Source of the DNA: M30B80 sp965656935
Lineage (GTDB): Bacteria; Pseudomonadota; Alphaproteobacteria; Rhodobacterales; Rhodobacteraceae
Reading direction: 5' to 3'
Length of the DNA stretch: 64,000 nt
Assembly (NCBI GenBank): GCA_965656935.1
Contig: CBFHMG010000003.1
Coordinates: 186,001-250,000 of the forward strand
A program made the translations under genes and the position numbers. Shown piece after piece: positions 8,866-16,878 of this stretch (position 1 is the stretch's first letter; each line of letters starts with the position of its first letter). The notes under the pieces are model-generated. The model searched no databases. It was not told the origin of the DNA and was given only the letters and a program-made list of their open reading frames with translations.

Positions 8866-9164
8866 GGGTCGGGCCTCGGGTTGCGGCTTAGTGGTTTGAT
8901 GGGGGCGGTATGCAATATTGGAGCGCGCGGGGGAAGGGGGTTAGGATCAGGGGCTGGTTTGGGAAGTGTGTGTTGGGTGCTGCGACTAAAGGAGAGCTGG
9001 AGCGGATCGTGGGCGCGTGAGGCGGAACTTTGGACGGCGCAACGTCAAAGGCATCAGGGGTCGCGCGGATCTCATTCATTGCTCTTGAACCATAGTTGCG
9101 TTGTGAATTTTTGGATCGCGCTTGCAACTATTGTCTGGACCAGTCAAGTCTGCCGCTGGGAACA
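8866..9164. other. Divergent intergenic region (serS / fkbM-type gene)
   Basis: About 300 bp without an intact gene. It contains the decayed serS 5' fragment (9038-9079). A 79-codon minus-strand frame running through the fragment (8888-9127) has no other coding signs. Base composition shifts from GC-rich to AT-richer near 9070. Confidence 0.6.
9038..9079 (-). pseudogene. Remnant of a second serS 5' end
   Basis: On the minus strand, ATG 9079 starts MNEIRA-TPDAFDVA, which parallels the true SerS start MHDIRAIRDTPDAFDAA at 8865. At DNA level GTCAAAGGCATCAGGGGT is identical in both copies, and CGCGCGGAT is shared with a 9-bp gap between them. After about 15 codons the similarity stops. It looks like the leftover of a recombination or insertion event next to serS. 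Confidence 0.65.
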
Positions 9165-10100
9165 ATGCGAAACGGTTTTGTTGAGACAATGGACCAGTCA
9201 TTAAACGAGTCTAACTTTGCGAAGATCGAGTTCTTTCGAAGAATAATGAATAGCCATGGGCAGTCATTAACACCACCTGTGTCTGTCGTTGACGTTGGCG
9301 CGAGCCCCATCAATCGCCCCAACTATCAGTCCATAGTTGATGCCGAGCTGTGCCATGTCTATGGTTTTGAACCAAACCAGGCGCAATTCAAAAAGCTGCA
9401 AGCGGAAGGAAAAGAATTTGAGACGTATGTTCAAAAAGCCGCTGGCAACGGAACGAACATCACGCTTCGGATATATCGCTCACCTGGCCTCACATCTCAG
9501 TTCTTGCCAAATGCAATAAATATGCGCCTTTTGGGTATGTTTCATTGGCCCCATATTTCTGAAGAAGTCGAAATGTCCACCTCAAGACTAGATGATGTCG
9601 AGGAAGTACAGGCTTGTGATTACTTGAAGATAGATATTCAAGGCGGTGAGTATTCGGTGTTCCAAGGCGCATCCAATACGCTTGCCTCATGCATTCTTGT
9701 TACGACCGAAGTCCGGTATCTTTCTCTCTACGAAAACGAACCTATGTTTGGAGACGTGGACCGTATTCTTCGCCAAAATGGGTTTGTCCTACACAAATTT
9801 GATTTCAACAAATCTATGGCTGTCCACAACTCGCAAAGCGCAAAGATACGAGATAAACGAGTGGCCGATCAGCTTGTCGATGGGGACGCGACCTACATTA
9901 GGGATCTCAATACAATTGCGAATTGGAATACGGAAAAGGTCTTGTCGCTCGCGATCTTGTCGTCGATGGTTATCGAAAGCCATTCGGTCTGTATTTACGC
10001 TTTGGATGAGCTGGTTCGACGCGGCACGCTCGATACTTCAGTGCCTGAATCCTATCTTGAACTGATGCCTCGCGATATGATCCAGAAAGACTTTCGATGA
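9165..10100 (+). CDS. FkbM family methyltransferase
   Basis: Predicted SAM-dependent O-methyltransferase of the FkbM family, which often methylates sugars in surface polysaccharides or glycans. The approximately 311-residue product has VVDVGASPINRPNYQ (SAM-binding loop), VYGFEPNQAQF and DYLKIDIQGGEYSVFQGA, the FkbM acidic/Gly signature. A C-terminal extension (about residues 225-311) is not part of the core fold. The start is uncertain: ATG 9165 and ATG 9189 both have weak ribosome binding sites, and the frame is open to 9096. The gene is AT-richer than its neighbours, and its stop overlaps the next gene by 4 nt (ATGA), so the two form one unit. The substrate is unknown. Confidence 0.82.
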   Translation: MRNGFVETMDQSLNESNFAKIEFFRRIMNSHGQSLTPPVSVVDVGASPINRPNYQSIVDAELCHVYGFEPNQAQFKKLQAEGKEFETYVQKAAGNGTNITLRIYRSPGLTSQFLPNAINMRLLGMFHWPHISEEVEMSTSRLDDVEEVQACDYLKIDIQGGEYSVFQGASNTLASCILVTTEVRYLSLYENEPMFGDVDRILRQNGFVLHKFDFNKSMAVHNSQSAKIRDKRVADQLVDGDATYIRDLNTIANWNTEKVLSLAILSSMVIESHSVCIYALDELVRRGTLDTSVPESYLELMPRDMIQKDFR

Positions 10101-11005
10101 CTGATAGGAACAAGGACAACCTATTCTTTATTGTGGACATTGGAAAGCTTGAAGCACAGGCAATCCTTCTGGCGACGAGTTTGCACAAACACAATGAGGG
10201 ATGTTTCAATATTTATGCATATGTACCCCGCGATAGCCTTGATGGACTGTCGCCGATTACAAGAGAAGTCCTCTCTCTTGCAGAGATCGAACTTGTAACC
10301 TTCGATGTCCCTCCGGAAACTTGGAAAAAACCTTACCCTCACGGTAACAAGATTCTTGCTGCACGATTGCCGAGAGCAGGCCGGTGGTCCGCTTTTCTTG
10401 ATACCGACCTAATTTGTACAAAGCAGTTGGATCTAACTCAGATAAAGCGCTCTAATGCTGTTTCTGTCGCGCCCGAAGGGACACCAACTTGGGGGTATGG
10501 CACCGATCGGTGGCAACGTGTCTATGATCACTTCGATCTTGCTTTCCCAAGTGAAACCATAAGGATGGCTCGCCGCAAGCGCGTGGAATTTGTACCGTAT
10601 TTCAATGCAGGTTTTGTTCTATTTGAAGATGGCGTTTTGAAAAAACCTGATAAGGGCTTTGGGGATTTATGGTTGGATACCGCGCGCGAAATCGATTTCA
10701 ATTGTCCGGTCGCATTAAAAAGACCGTGGCTTGACCAAATCTCTTTGCCGGTGACTTTGAAGAGGTTTGGATTAGAATACAACATATGCCCTGATGAATT
10801 TAATTATGCAATCTCGGCAAGAGCTTACATTCCGGAATTGAAACCATATTTCATGCATTATCATGACTTTAAGTGGCTGTCTTCGTGGCCGAGCGCCCTT
10901 GAGGTTTTTGATTGGCTAAAGGAATTATCTGGTGATCAGGCAGCCAGCATGGCGATTTCTGAGTTCAGTCACTTTTACGAGCAAATAGATTCACAAACCC
11001 AATAG
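10097..11005 (+). CDS. Glycosyltransferase-like protein (GT-A type)
   Basis: A 302-residue soluble protein with the look of a nucleotide-sugar glycosyltransferase. The N-terminal FIVDIGKLEAQAILLATSLH resembles GT-8-like starts. WSAFLDTDLIC (Asp102-Thr-Asp104) supplies the DxD metal/nucleotide-sugar motif, and VPYFNAGFVLF matches the acceptor-loop region of these enzymes. It overlaps the FkbM gene by 4 nt. Codon use is AT-rich (many AAT, TTT and ATA codons), unlike the surrounding housekeeping genes, which suggests transfer. The pair probably decorates a surface glycan; the sugar and acceptor are unknown. Confidence 0.7.
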   Translation: MTDRNKDNLFFIVDIGKLEAQAILLATSLHKHNEGCFNIYAYVPRDSLDGLSPITREVLSLAEIELVTFDVPPETWKKPYPHGNKILAARLPRAGRWSAFLDTDLICTKQLDLTQIKRSNAVSVAPEGTPTWGYGTDRWQRVYDHFDLAFPSETIRMARRKRVEFVPYFNAGFVLFEDGVLKKPDKGFGDLWLDTAREIDFNCPVALKRPWLDQISLPVTLKRFGLEYNICPDEFNYAISARAYIPELKPYFMHYHDFKWLSSWPSALEVFDWLKELSGDQAASMAISEFSHFYEQIDSQTQ

Positions 11006-11438
11006 AGCCGCGCACCAATTAGGATTGAGCCGAGGGGGACGTCAGTTTGCACTATGGCAAACAAGGCATTTGCCGTAATCCGTTACTGGCGAGAACTTGG
11101 TCGGAAATTTCAACCAGGGTGTGACATGAGGCTTTGAGCATGCCCGTGACAGGTCCAGCAAGCATTCGATCACAGAACCAAAGTGGATATTCCATCGCCC
11201 TCCCCCCACACCCCCCCAAAAAAAAGCACAACTTACAAAGGGGGAGGTGAAAAATTGCCCCCGAATTGGGGTGACAAGCCGCCTGCCATGCCCCATATCG
11301 CCTCAGAACACCTTTTGGGGGCGGGGTTTGTGGCTGTAAGGTCCGTGGCTTGCCTTCGATGGGACCCGCAATTAACGTTCCGCCGATTTCGGCCTGAGGG
11401 AAGCCCCCTCGGCTGCGCGCCATAAAAGAGGAAAACCT
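11006..11438. other. 433-bp intergenic region upstream of yajC, with C- and A-runs
   Basis: No gene recognised. GTTTGC-ACTATG-GCAAAC (11045-11062) is a short inverted repeat. A pyrimidine tract with runs of 6 and 7 C leads into a run of 8 A (11198-11225). CCTCCCCC (11199-11206) can pair with GGGGGAGG (11240-11247). The right part is GC-rich again and should hold the yajC promoter. The tract marks the right border of the AT-rich insert. Confidence 0.5.
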
Positions 11439-11720
11439 ATGGAAGCCTTCGCCCAGTTTGTCCCCCTGATCCTGATTTTCGCAATCATGTATCTGCTGTT
11501 GATCCGGCCCCAGCAAAAGAAAGCCAAGGAGCATCAGGCCATGGTCGAGGCGCTGCGTCGTGGCGACCAAGTTGTGACTGCGGGCGGCCTTTTGGGCAAA
11601 GTGACCAAGGTTAAGGATGAAACTGAGGTCGAGGTCGAGATTTCTTCGGGCGTCAATGTGCGTGTTGTGCGCGCGACGATCACGCAAGTGATCTCCAAGA
11701 CCGAACCCGCCAATAACTGA
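11439..11720 (+). CDS. yajC: Preprotein translocase subunit YajC
   Basis: Small inner-membrane protein associated with SecDF and YidC in Sec-dependent export. The 93-residue product has one N-terminal membrane helix (about residues 8-25, LILIFAIMYLLLI) followed by RPQQKKAKEHQ and a basic/acidic cytoplasmic tail with GDQVVTAGGLLGKV, all YajC hallmarks. GAGGAAAA precedes the ATG. secD starts 23 bp downstream in the same direction. Confidence 0.97.
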   Translation: MEAFAQFVPLILIFAIMYLLLIRPQQKKAKEHQAMVEALRRGDQVVTAGGLLGKVTKVKDETEVEVEISSGVNVRVVRATITQVISKTEPANN

Positions 11721-11743
11721 TCTGATAAGGCCGCGAGCGCATT

Positions 11744-13408
11744 ATGCTGCAAATCCCTCTCTGGAACCGTGTGCTGATATGGGGGCTTCTGGCCCTTGGG
11801 GTCGCGCTCGCAATGCCCAATCTGTTCTATGAACGGGTCGAGCGTCACAATGATGCGCTGGCCGCGATCGAGGCAACGGGGGCCAGCACGGCGGCGCTTG
11901 ATGCAGATGCGGCCGCTTGGCCGTCCTTCTTGCCCTCGAGCCTTGTCAATCTGGGCCTTGATCTGCGGGGCGGGGCGCATCTTCTGGCCGAAGTCGAAGT
12001 CGAGGATGTCTATACCGCGCGGATGGATGCGCTCTGGCCGGAAGTCCGCGATGTGCTGCGCGAGGAACGCGAGACGGTCGGAACGATCCGCCGCCAAGAC
12101 GCCCCCGCCGGTGAATTGCGCGTCCAGATCAGCCAGCAGGAGGGCATGGGCGAAGCGGTTGCGGCAGTACGCACGCTGGCCGAGCCTGTGGTCAGCCTGA
12201 CAGGGGTTGGCTCCTCTACGCTGGATGTGCAGGGGCAGGGCGATATCGTGATCGTGACGCTCTCGGAGGCCGAGCAGCAAGCCACTGATGACCGCACCAT
12301 GCAGCAATCCGTCGAGATCGTGCGCCGCCGCGTTGATGAGGCCGGAACCCGCGAGCCGACGATCCAGCGTCAAGGCACAGATCGTATCCTTATTCAGGTG
12401 CCTGGCATCGGCTCGGCACAAGAACTCAAAGAACTGATCGGCACGACAGCGCGCCTGACCTTCCATCCCGTGATCGGCCGTACCGATAGCGCTGAGGGCG
12501 CAGGGCTGCGCCAGATCATCCTACCCGATATCGAAGACCCGCAAAGCTTCTATATCCTAGAGGAAACCCCCGTTGTGACAGGGGATGATCTTGTCGATAG
12601 CCAGCCGGGTTTTGATCAGCAAAACGGCCAGCCCAATGTGTCCTTCCGCTTCAACACCCATGGCGCGCGTCTGTTTGGTGAATATACATCGGCCAATGTC
12701 GGCGCGCCTTTTGCGATTGTGCTGGATGGCGAGGTGATTTCGGCCCCCACAATCCGTCAGGCGATCACGGGCGGCTCCGGCCAGATCAGCGGCAATTTCA
12801 CAGTCGAAAGCTCGACCGAGCTTGCGGTTTTGCTGCGCGCAGGCGCATTGCCCGCCGAGATGACCTTTCTTGAGGAACGCACCATTGGCCCCGAATTGGG
12901 CGCCGATAGCATTGAGGCAGGTCGCATCGCGGCGGTTGTCGCTTTTGCGGCTGTGCTGGTCTTCATGATTGCCAGCTACGGGTTATTCGGCCTCTTTGCC
13001 AATATCGCGCTGATCTTCAATGTTGCGCTGATCTTCGGCATCCTCAGCCTGATCGGGGCCACACTCACATTGCCCGGTATTGCAGGGATCGTTCTGACAA
13101 TCGGTATGGCGGTGGATGCCAATGTGCTTGTGTTTGAGCGTATACGCGAGGAACTCAAAACCGCCCGCGGCCCCGCCCGCGCGATCGAGCTTGGCTATTC
13201 CCGTGCGCTCTCGGCGATTACGGATGCCAATATCACAACCTTCATCATCGCGACGATCCTCTTCGTGCTTGGCTCGGGCCCTGTGCGCGGGTTCTCCATC
13301 ACCTTGGGGATCGGGATTTTGACTTCGGTCTTCACCGCGATTTACGTCACCCGTCTTCTGATCGTGACCTGGTTCGACCGGGCGCGTCCAAAATCCATCG
13401 AGGTCTGA
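11744..13408 (+). CDS. secD: Protein translocase subunit SecD
   Basis: Uses the proton gradient to help pull preproteins through SecYEG. The 554-residue product has one N-terminal membrane helix and then a large periplasmic region with LDLRGGAHLLAEV near residue 70. The C-terminal membrane domain starts near residue 395 (RIAAVVAFAAVLVFMIASYG), and GMAVDANVLVFERIREE is the SecD/RND signature with the conserved Asp. secF begins 1 bp after its stop, the usual split arrangement. Length is normal for alphaproteobacteria. Confidence 0.97.
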   Translation: MLQIPLWNRVLIWGLLALGVALAMPNLFYERVERHNDALAAIEATGASTAALDADAAAWPSFLPSSLVNLGLDLRGGAHLLAEVEVEDVYTARMDALWPEVRDVLREERETVGTIRRQDAPAGELRVQISQQEGMGEAVAAVRTLAEPVVSLTGVGSSTLDVQGQGDIVIVTLSEAEQQATDDRTMQQSVEIVRRRVDEAGTREPTIQRQGTDRILIQVPGIGSAQELKELIGTTARLTFHPVIGRTDSAEGAGLRQIILPDIEDPQSFYILEETPVVTGDDLVDSQPGFDQQNGQPNVSFRFNTHGARLFGEYTSANVGAPFAIVLDGEVISAPTIRQAITGGSGQISGNFTVESSTELAVLLRAGALPAEMTFLEERTIGPELGADSIEAGRIAAVVAFAAVLVFMIASYGLFGLFANIALIFNVALIFGILSLIGATLTLPGIAGIVLTIGMAVDANVLVFERIREELKTARGPARAIELGYSRALSAITDANITTFIIATILFVLGSGPVRGFSITLGIGILTSVFTAIYVTRLLIVTWFDRARPKSIEV

Positions 13409-13409
13409 G

Positions 13410-14378
13410 ATGCGCTTGAAGCTGGTTCCCGACAACACAACGATCAATTTCTTCAAATATGCCCGCCTGACTTTCGGGGCCTCTGTGGTTGCGATGGTCC
13501 TGTCGCTTGCTGTCTGGCTGTCGTTGGGGCTGAATTTCGGCATCGATTTTCTGGGCGGCACGACGATCCGCACGGAATCCTCCCAAGCAGTGGATGTTGC
13601 CGAATATCGCGCAGCGCTTGATCCATTGGGTCTTGGCGATATCTCGATCACCGAAGTTTTCGACCCCACCTTTGCGGCCGATCAACATGTCGGAATGATC
13701 CGCATTCAGGCGCAAGAGGGCGCTGAATCGGTCACCCCTGAAACCATCGCAGCGATTGAACAGGCCTTGCTCGCCTATGACCCGGGCTTGAGCTTTCCCT
13801 CCGTTGAGTCCGTGGGCCCGAAAGTGTCGGGCGAGCTGATCATGACAGCGATGCTTGCTGTCGGTGCCTCTCTTGTCGCGATCCTGATCTATATCTGGCT
13901 GCGGTTCGAATGGCAGTTCTCGGTGGGGGCTGTTGCGGCCTTGGTCCATGACGTGGTGCTGACCATTGGCGTGTTCAGCTTGCTGCAAATCCGCTTTGAT
14001 CTGGCCACCATCGCGGCGCTTCTGACGATCATCGGCTATTCGATCAATGACACCGTGGTGATCTTCGACCGCCTTCGGGAAAACCTGATCAAATACAAAA
14101 AGCGTGATCTGCAAGAGGTCATGAATATCTCGGCCAATGAAACGCTGAGCCGAACCTTGATGACATCGGGCACCACGCTGCTGGCGCTGATTGCGCTTTT
14201 GATTTTGGGCGGTGATGTGATCCGCGGCTTTGTCTTTGCCATTACTTGGGGCGTGATCGTGGGTACTTATTCCTCGATCTATGTCGCCAAGAATGTGGTG
14301 CTGATGATCGGCGTCAAGCGTGACTGGACAAAGCCTGACAATAAGGCTGGCACGCAATTCTCCAATATTGATGCCTGA
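13410..14378 (+). CDS. secF: Protein translocase subunit SecF
   Basis: Partner of SecD in the proton-driven export motor. The 322-residue product has FGIDFLGGTTIRTE after the first helix, and TIIGYSINDTVVIFDRLREN in the C-terminal membrane domain, which is the SecF equivalent of the SecD signature. Its last codons overlap the start of the TauE/SafE gene by 8 nt. Confidence 0.97.
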   Translation: MRLKLVPDNTTINFFKYARLTFGASVVAMVLSLAVWLSLGLNFGIDFLGGTTIRTESSQAVDVAEYRAALDPLGLGDISITEVFDPTFAADQHVGMIRIQAQEGAESVTPETIAAIEQALLAYDPGLSFPSVESVGPKVSGELIMTAMLAVGASLVAILIYIWLRFEWQFSVGAVAALVHDVVLTIGVFSLLQIRFDLATIAALLTIIGYSINDTVVIFDRLRENLIKYKKRDLQEVMNISANETLSRTLMTSGTTLLALIALLILGGDVIRGFVFAITWGVIVGTYSSIYVAKNVVLMIGVKRDWTKPDNKAGTQFSNIDA

Positions 14379-15123
14379 GGCTCTGCTGGCAGCGCTGGCC
14401 GAGCCCGCGCTGCCCCTGATCGCTTTGGTCTCGCTTCTGGCAGGGCTGGTTTACGGCTTTGCGGGCTTTGGCTCGGCCCTGATCTTCATGCCCCTCTCGG
14501 CGATTTTTCTGCCCCCCGCTATGGCAATCGGTGCGTTTTCCCTCTCGGCGCTGGCCTCGCTGGTCACAGTCGTTCCGGGGGCGTGGCGCGTGGCTGATCG
14601 AAAGGTCGTGGGCGTCATGCTTCTCGCGGCCATTGTGGCAACCCCTATGGGGGTCGCGCTGTTGCGCATCGCGCCTGCTGACGGCATCCGCTTGGTCATC
14701 TCCTGCCTGACCCTGATCACCTTGGCGGTTCTGATTTTCGGCTGGAAAGTGCCCGCAAAAGGTGGCTGGGGCCTCAGGGTCGGTATCGGAGGCCTCTCGG
14801 GCATCTTCGGCGGAGCAACAGGATTGAACGGCCCCCCTGTTATCCTTTTCAACCTCGGCTCCGATCAACCTGTCGAGGTCACCCGCGCCAATCTGGCCGT
14901 GTTTCTCACCATCAGCTCGCTGAGCTTTTTGCCGCAGCTTTGGGTGCAGGGTCTTTTGAGTGACCGCGCGCTTTGGCTTGGGATTATCCTGCTCTTGCCT
15001 TATGCTATCGGGACAAGGCTCGGCGCTTGGGCTTTCGCGCCCCATCGCGCAAGATTTTATCGTGCGCTGGCCTTCGGTTTGATCGGCTTGGCGGGGCTTT
15101 CGGGCCTTCCGATCTGGGATTGA
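14371..15123 (+). CDS. TauE/SafE family membrane permease
   Basis: A 250-residue protein with about seven to eight hydrophobic segments. GLVYGFAGFGSALIFMPL near the N-terminus and GGLSGIFGGATGLNGPPVI in the middle are the two inverted Gly-rich repeats of the TauE/SafE (sulfite or sulfonate exporter) family. The start at ATG 14371 overlaps secF by 8 nt, so it is read from the sec transcript. The frame is open to 14320, but that part lies inside secF. The substrate is unknown and the family name does not fix it. Confidence 0.85.
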   Translation: MPEALLAALAEPALPLIALVSLLAGLVYGFAGFGSALIFMPLSAIFLPPAMAIGAFSLSALASLVTVVPGAWRVADRKVVGVMLLAAIVATPMGVALLRIAPADGIRLVISCLTLITLAVLIFGWKVPAKGGWGLRVGIGGLSGIFGGATGLNGPPVILFNLGSDQPVEVTRANLAVFLTISSLSFLPQLWVQGLLSDRALWLGIILLLPYAIGTRLGAWAFAPHRARFYRALAFGLIGLAGLSGLPIWD

Positions 15124-15142
15124 GGATAAAGGACATCCGCGC

Positions 15143-15496
15143 ATGCGTTTGACGGAAGTGAGTTTCGAGACAGGCACCCCGATTGACGGCTATGGCCCGG
15201 GTTTTTTCCGCGTCGGGGGCGAGGTCATCCAAGGGCCAACACTCGTGATGCCCGGCTCGGTCAGCGAATGGGCGGGCTATGAGGATCGCGGCCCGCTTCT
15301 GGCAGCCATTGGCAAGATAGACGTGCTGCTCATCGGAACAGGCCCCGAGATCGCCCATATCCCAATCGATTTGCGCCAAGCCCTCGAAGGGGTCGGCCTC
15401 GGCGTAGAGATCATGGCCTCGGCCTCAGCCGCGCGCACATATAACGTCTTGCTTGGGGAAGGGCGCCGCATCGGGGCCGCTTTGCTGCCCGTCTGA
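15143..15496 (+). CDS. Mth938-like domain protein (DUF498/NDUFAF3 family)
   Basis: A 117-residue single-domain protein. IDGYGPGFFRVGGEVIQGP, then LLIGTGPEI and ASAARTYNVLLGEGRRIGAALLP are the conserved blocks of the family that includes the mitochondrial complex I assembly factor NDUFAF3. It follows the TauE gene by 19 bp and probably ends the sec transcript. Alphaproteobacterial members often sit next to sec genes. The biochemical function is unproven. Confidence 0.87.
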   Translation: MRLTEVSFETGTPIDGYGPGFFRVGGEVIQGPTLVMPGSVSEWAGYEDRGPLLAAIGKIDVLLIGTGPEIAHIPIDLRQALEGVGLGVEIMASASAARTYNVLLGEGRRIGAALLPV

Positions 15497-15511
15497 GCGC
15501 ATCGCCCCCGT

Positions 15512-15532
15512 CTTCATCTTTCCAAAAATACG
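15512..15532 (-). repeat. Dispersed GTATTT element, copy 4 (inverted)
   Basis: On the minus strand it reads CGTATTTTTGG then AAAGATGAAG. It sits between the convergent Mth938-like and DUF1194 genes, where it could act as a shared 3' end. Confidence 0.55.
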
Positions 15533-15562
15533 AAAATCCGACGCGCGTTCCGCGCTATGCCG

Positions 15563-16288
15563 TCACTCTGACAGGCTGCCAAGGATCATCGCCCGCAATT
15601 CGCGTTCAAGCTTGCGGCGCATGGTCTGCTCGAAGGCTTGGTGATTGGGCGCGTATTCCACAAATGCGCCAGGCCCTCGGATAATTTCTTCCGCGAAATA
15701 CTCCTGAATCTGGCGCGATGCCCCGCCAATGGCCAGACCGTTCACCGTGACATTATCCAAAGGAAAATGCTCATAGGCCAAGGCGGGTGGGAAGCCGTCA
15801 TTGTTTTGCCCGTCGCCCGAGACATCAAGGGTTTGGAACAGGCAAGGTGGTGCCGAGGCGAAGTGCTCGGCGGCAAAGCCAAGGGCATAGCCAATAGCGG
15901 TGGGAAAATCGGAATAGCCACGCTGTGCATTGGCAAGCCGTTCTGCAATGGCCAGCAGATCTGCCTGTGACGTGATCATCGTCCAATCCACCAGAAGGTC
16001 CTGCTGGAACCTGCCCGACCATTCATAGATCGACAGCGCAACAGGGCCAGGCCCGTCCAGAAAAGCGCGTGTGATCTGCTCGTCAATCAAGGCCGAGGCA
16101 AGGCCCTGCATTTGAAGGGCATATTCATCGGCATCCACCGAGGCCGATACATCCAGTGCCAAAAGCAGTGCAAGGCGGCATTGCTCGCTTTGCGCAAGCG
16201 CAGGGGCCGGAGCGGCAAGCGCTCCGGCAAAGCATAAGGCTTGGGCGAGCCGCCTTACCAATGGCCCGTATTGGGCATGGAGGCCCAT
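15563..16288 (-). CDS. DUF1194 protein, exported von Willebrand A-like
   Basis: A 241-residue protein with a signal peptide (cleavage after about residue 33, ALAQ). LLLALDVSASVDADEY has the DxSxS metal-site pattern of vWA folds, and TLDVSGDGQNNDG fits a second MIDAS loop. These blocks match DUF1194, a family found mainly in Rhodobacterales and Rhizobiales with no known function. Its start lies within the 3' end of the glyoxalase gene (34-nt overlap); a shorter start is possible but would cut the signal peptide. Confidence 0.82.
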   Translation of the reverse strand: MGLHAQYGPLVRRLAQALCFAGALAAPAPALAQSEQCRLALLLALDVSASVDADEYALQMQGLASALIDEQITRAFLDGPGPVALSIYEWSGRFQQDLLVDWTMITSQADLLAIAERLANAQRGYSDFPTAIGYALGFAAEHFASAPPCLFQTLDVSGDGQNNDGFPPALAYEHFPLDNVTVNGLAIGGASRQIQEYFAEEIIRGPGAFVEYAPNHQAFEQTMRRKLERELRAMILGSLSE

Positions 16289-16683
16289 GGCTCAGCAGGT
16301 GCCAAAGCCTCACCCGCCTGCAATAACTCGATCGAAATATTATCGGGCGAGCGGATAAAAGCCATATGGCCGTCACGCGGGGGACGGTTGATGGTGATGC
16401 CATTGTCCATCAAATGCTGGCATGTGGCATAGATATCGTCGACCGCATAGGCGAGATGGCCGAAATGGCGGCTATCGGAGGGCAGCCCCTCATCCCCATC
16501 CCAGTTATAGGTCAGCTCGACAGGACAATCGGGGTTTTCGGGCGGGGCCATGAACACCAATGTGAAACGGCCACCTTCGCTTTCATGACGGCGGGTCTCG
16601 GTCATGCCCAGAAGGGCGAAAAAGGCGATGCTGGCATCCAGATCCTGCACGCGGACCATGGTATGAAGGTATTTCAATCCCAT
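16255..16683 (-). CDS. gloA: Lactoylglutathione lyase (glyoxalase I)
   Basis: Converts the hemithioacetal of methylglyoxal and glutathione to S-lactoylglutathione for detoxification in the cytoplasm. The 142-residue VOC-fold protein has the four expected metal ligands: His in KYLHTMVRV, Glu in PVELTYN, His in HFGHLAYAV and Glu in ISIELLQ. MTETRRHESEGGRFTLVFM is typical of GloA. It is upstream of and overlaps the DUF1194 gene. The window also encodes glutathione reductase (53.7 kb). Confidence 0.93.
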   Translation of the reverse strand: MGLKYLHTMVRVQDLDASIAFFALLGMTETRRHESEGGRFTLVFMAPPENPDCPVELTYNWDGDEGLPSDSRHFGHLAYAVDDIYATCQHLMDNGITINRPPRDGHMAFIRSPDNISIELLQAGEALAPAEPWASMPNTGHW

Positions 16684-16805
16684 CTGGGCGCTCTCTCTTT
16701 TGCGTTTCGTTCAAAACAGCCTAGCGCCAAGCCGCCGCTTGCACACCCCCAAGAGATGTAAATTTCCCGTTGGTCTCTTCTCAGCAGTCTTGCAGTATAT
16801 GGTGG

Positions 16806-16834
16806 TTGTCCCAAGTCTTGCGGCAAAATATGGT
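16806..16834 (+). promoter_or_regulatory. Candidate sigma-70 type promoter for thyA
   Basis: TTGTCC (16806-16811), a 17-bp spacer and TATGGT (16829-16834), 44 bp before the thyA ATG. The match to consensus is moderate and this is the only support. Confidence 0.3.
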
Positions 16835-16878
16835 ATAGCCCGAGTCGCCACCCCCGAGATTGGTCGAAAGGACCCCTG

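Noticed and set aside
8888..9127. Minus-strand 79-codon frame through the serS fragment
   Set aside because: Only about 15 codons resemble SerS; the rest has no coding signs, so it is reported as a remnant, not a gene.
11006..11438. Possible tRNA or IS remnant flanking the insert
   Set aside because: No cloverleaf with CCA-end features and no transposase motif could be found by eye.
11052..11687. Minus-strand 211-codon frame over the yajC upstream region
   Set aside because: It overlaps yajC in antisense and includes the homopolymer tract; no family resemblance.
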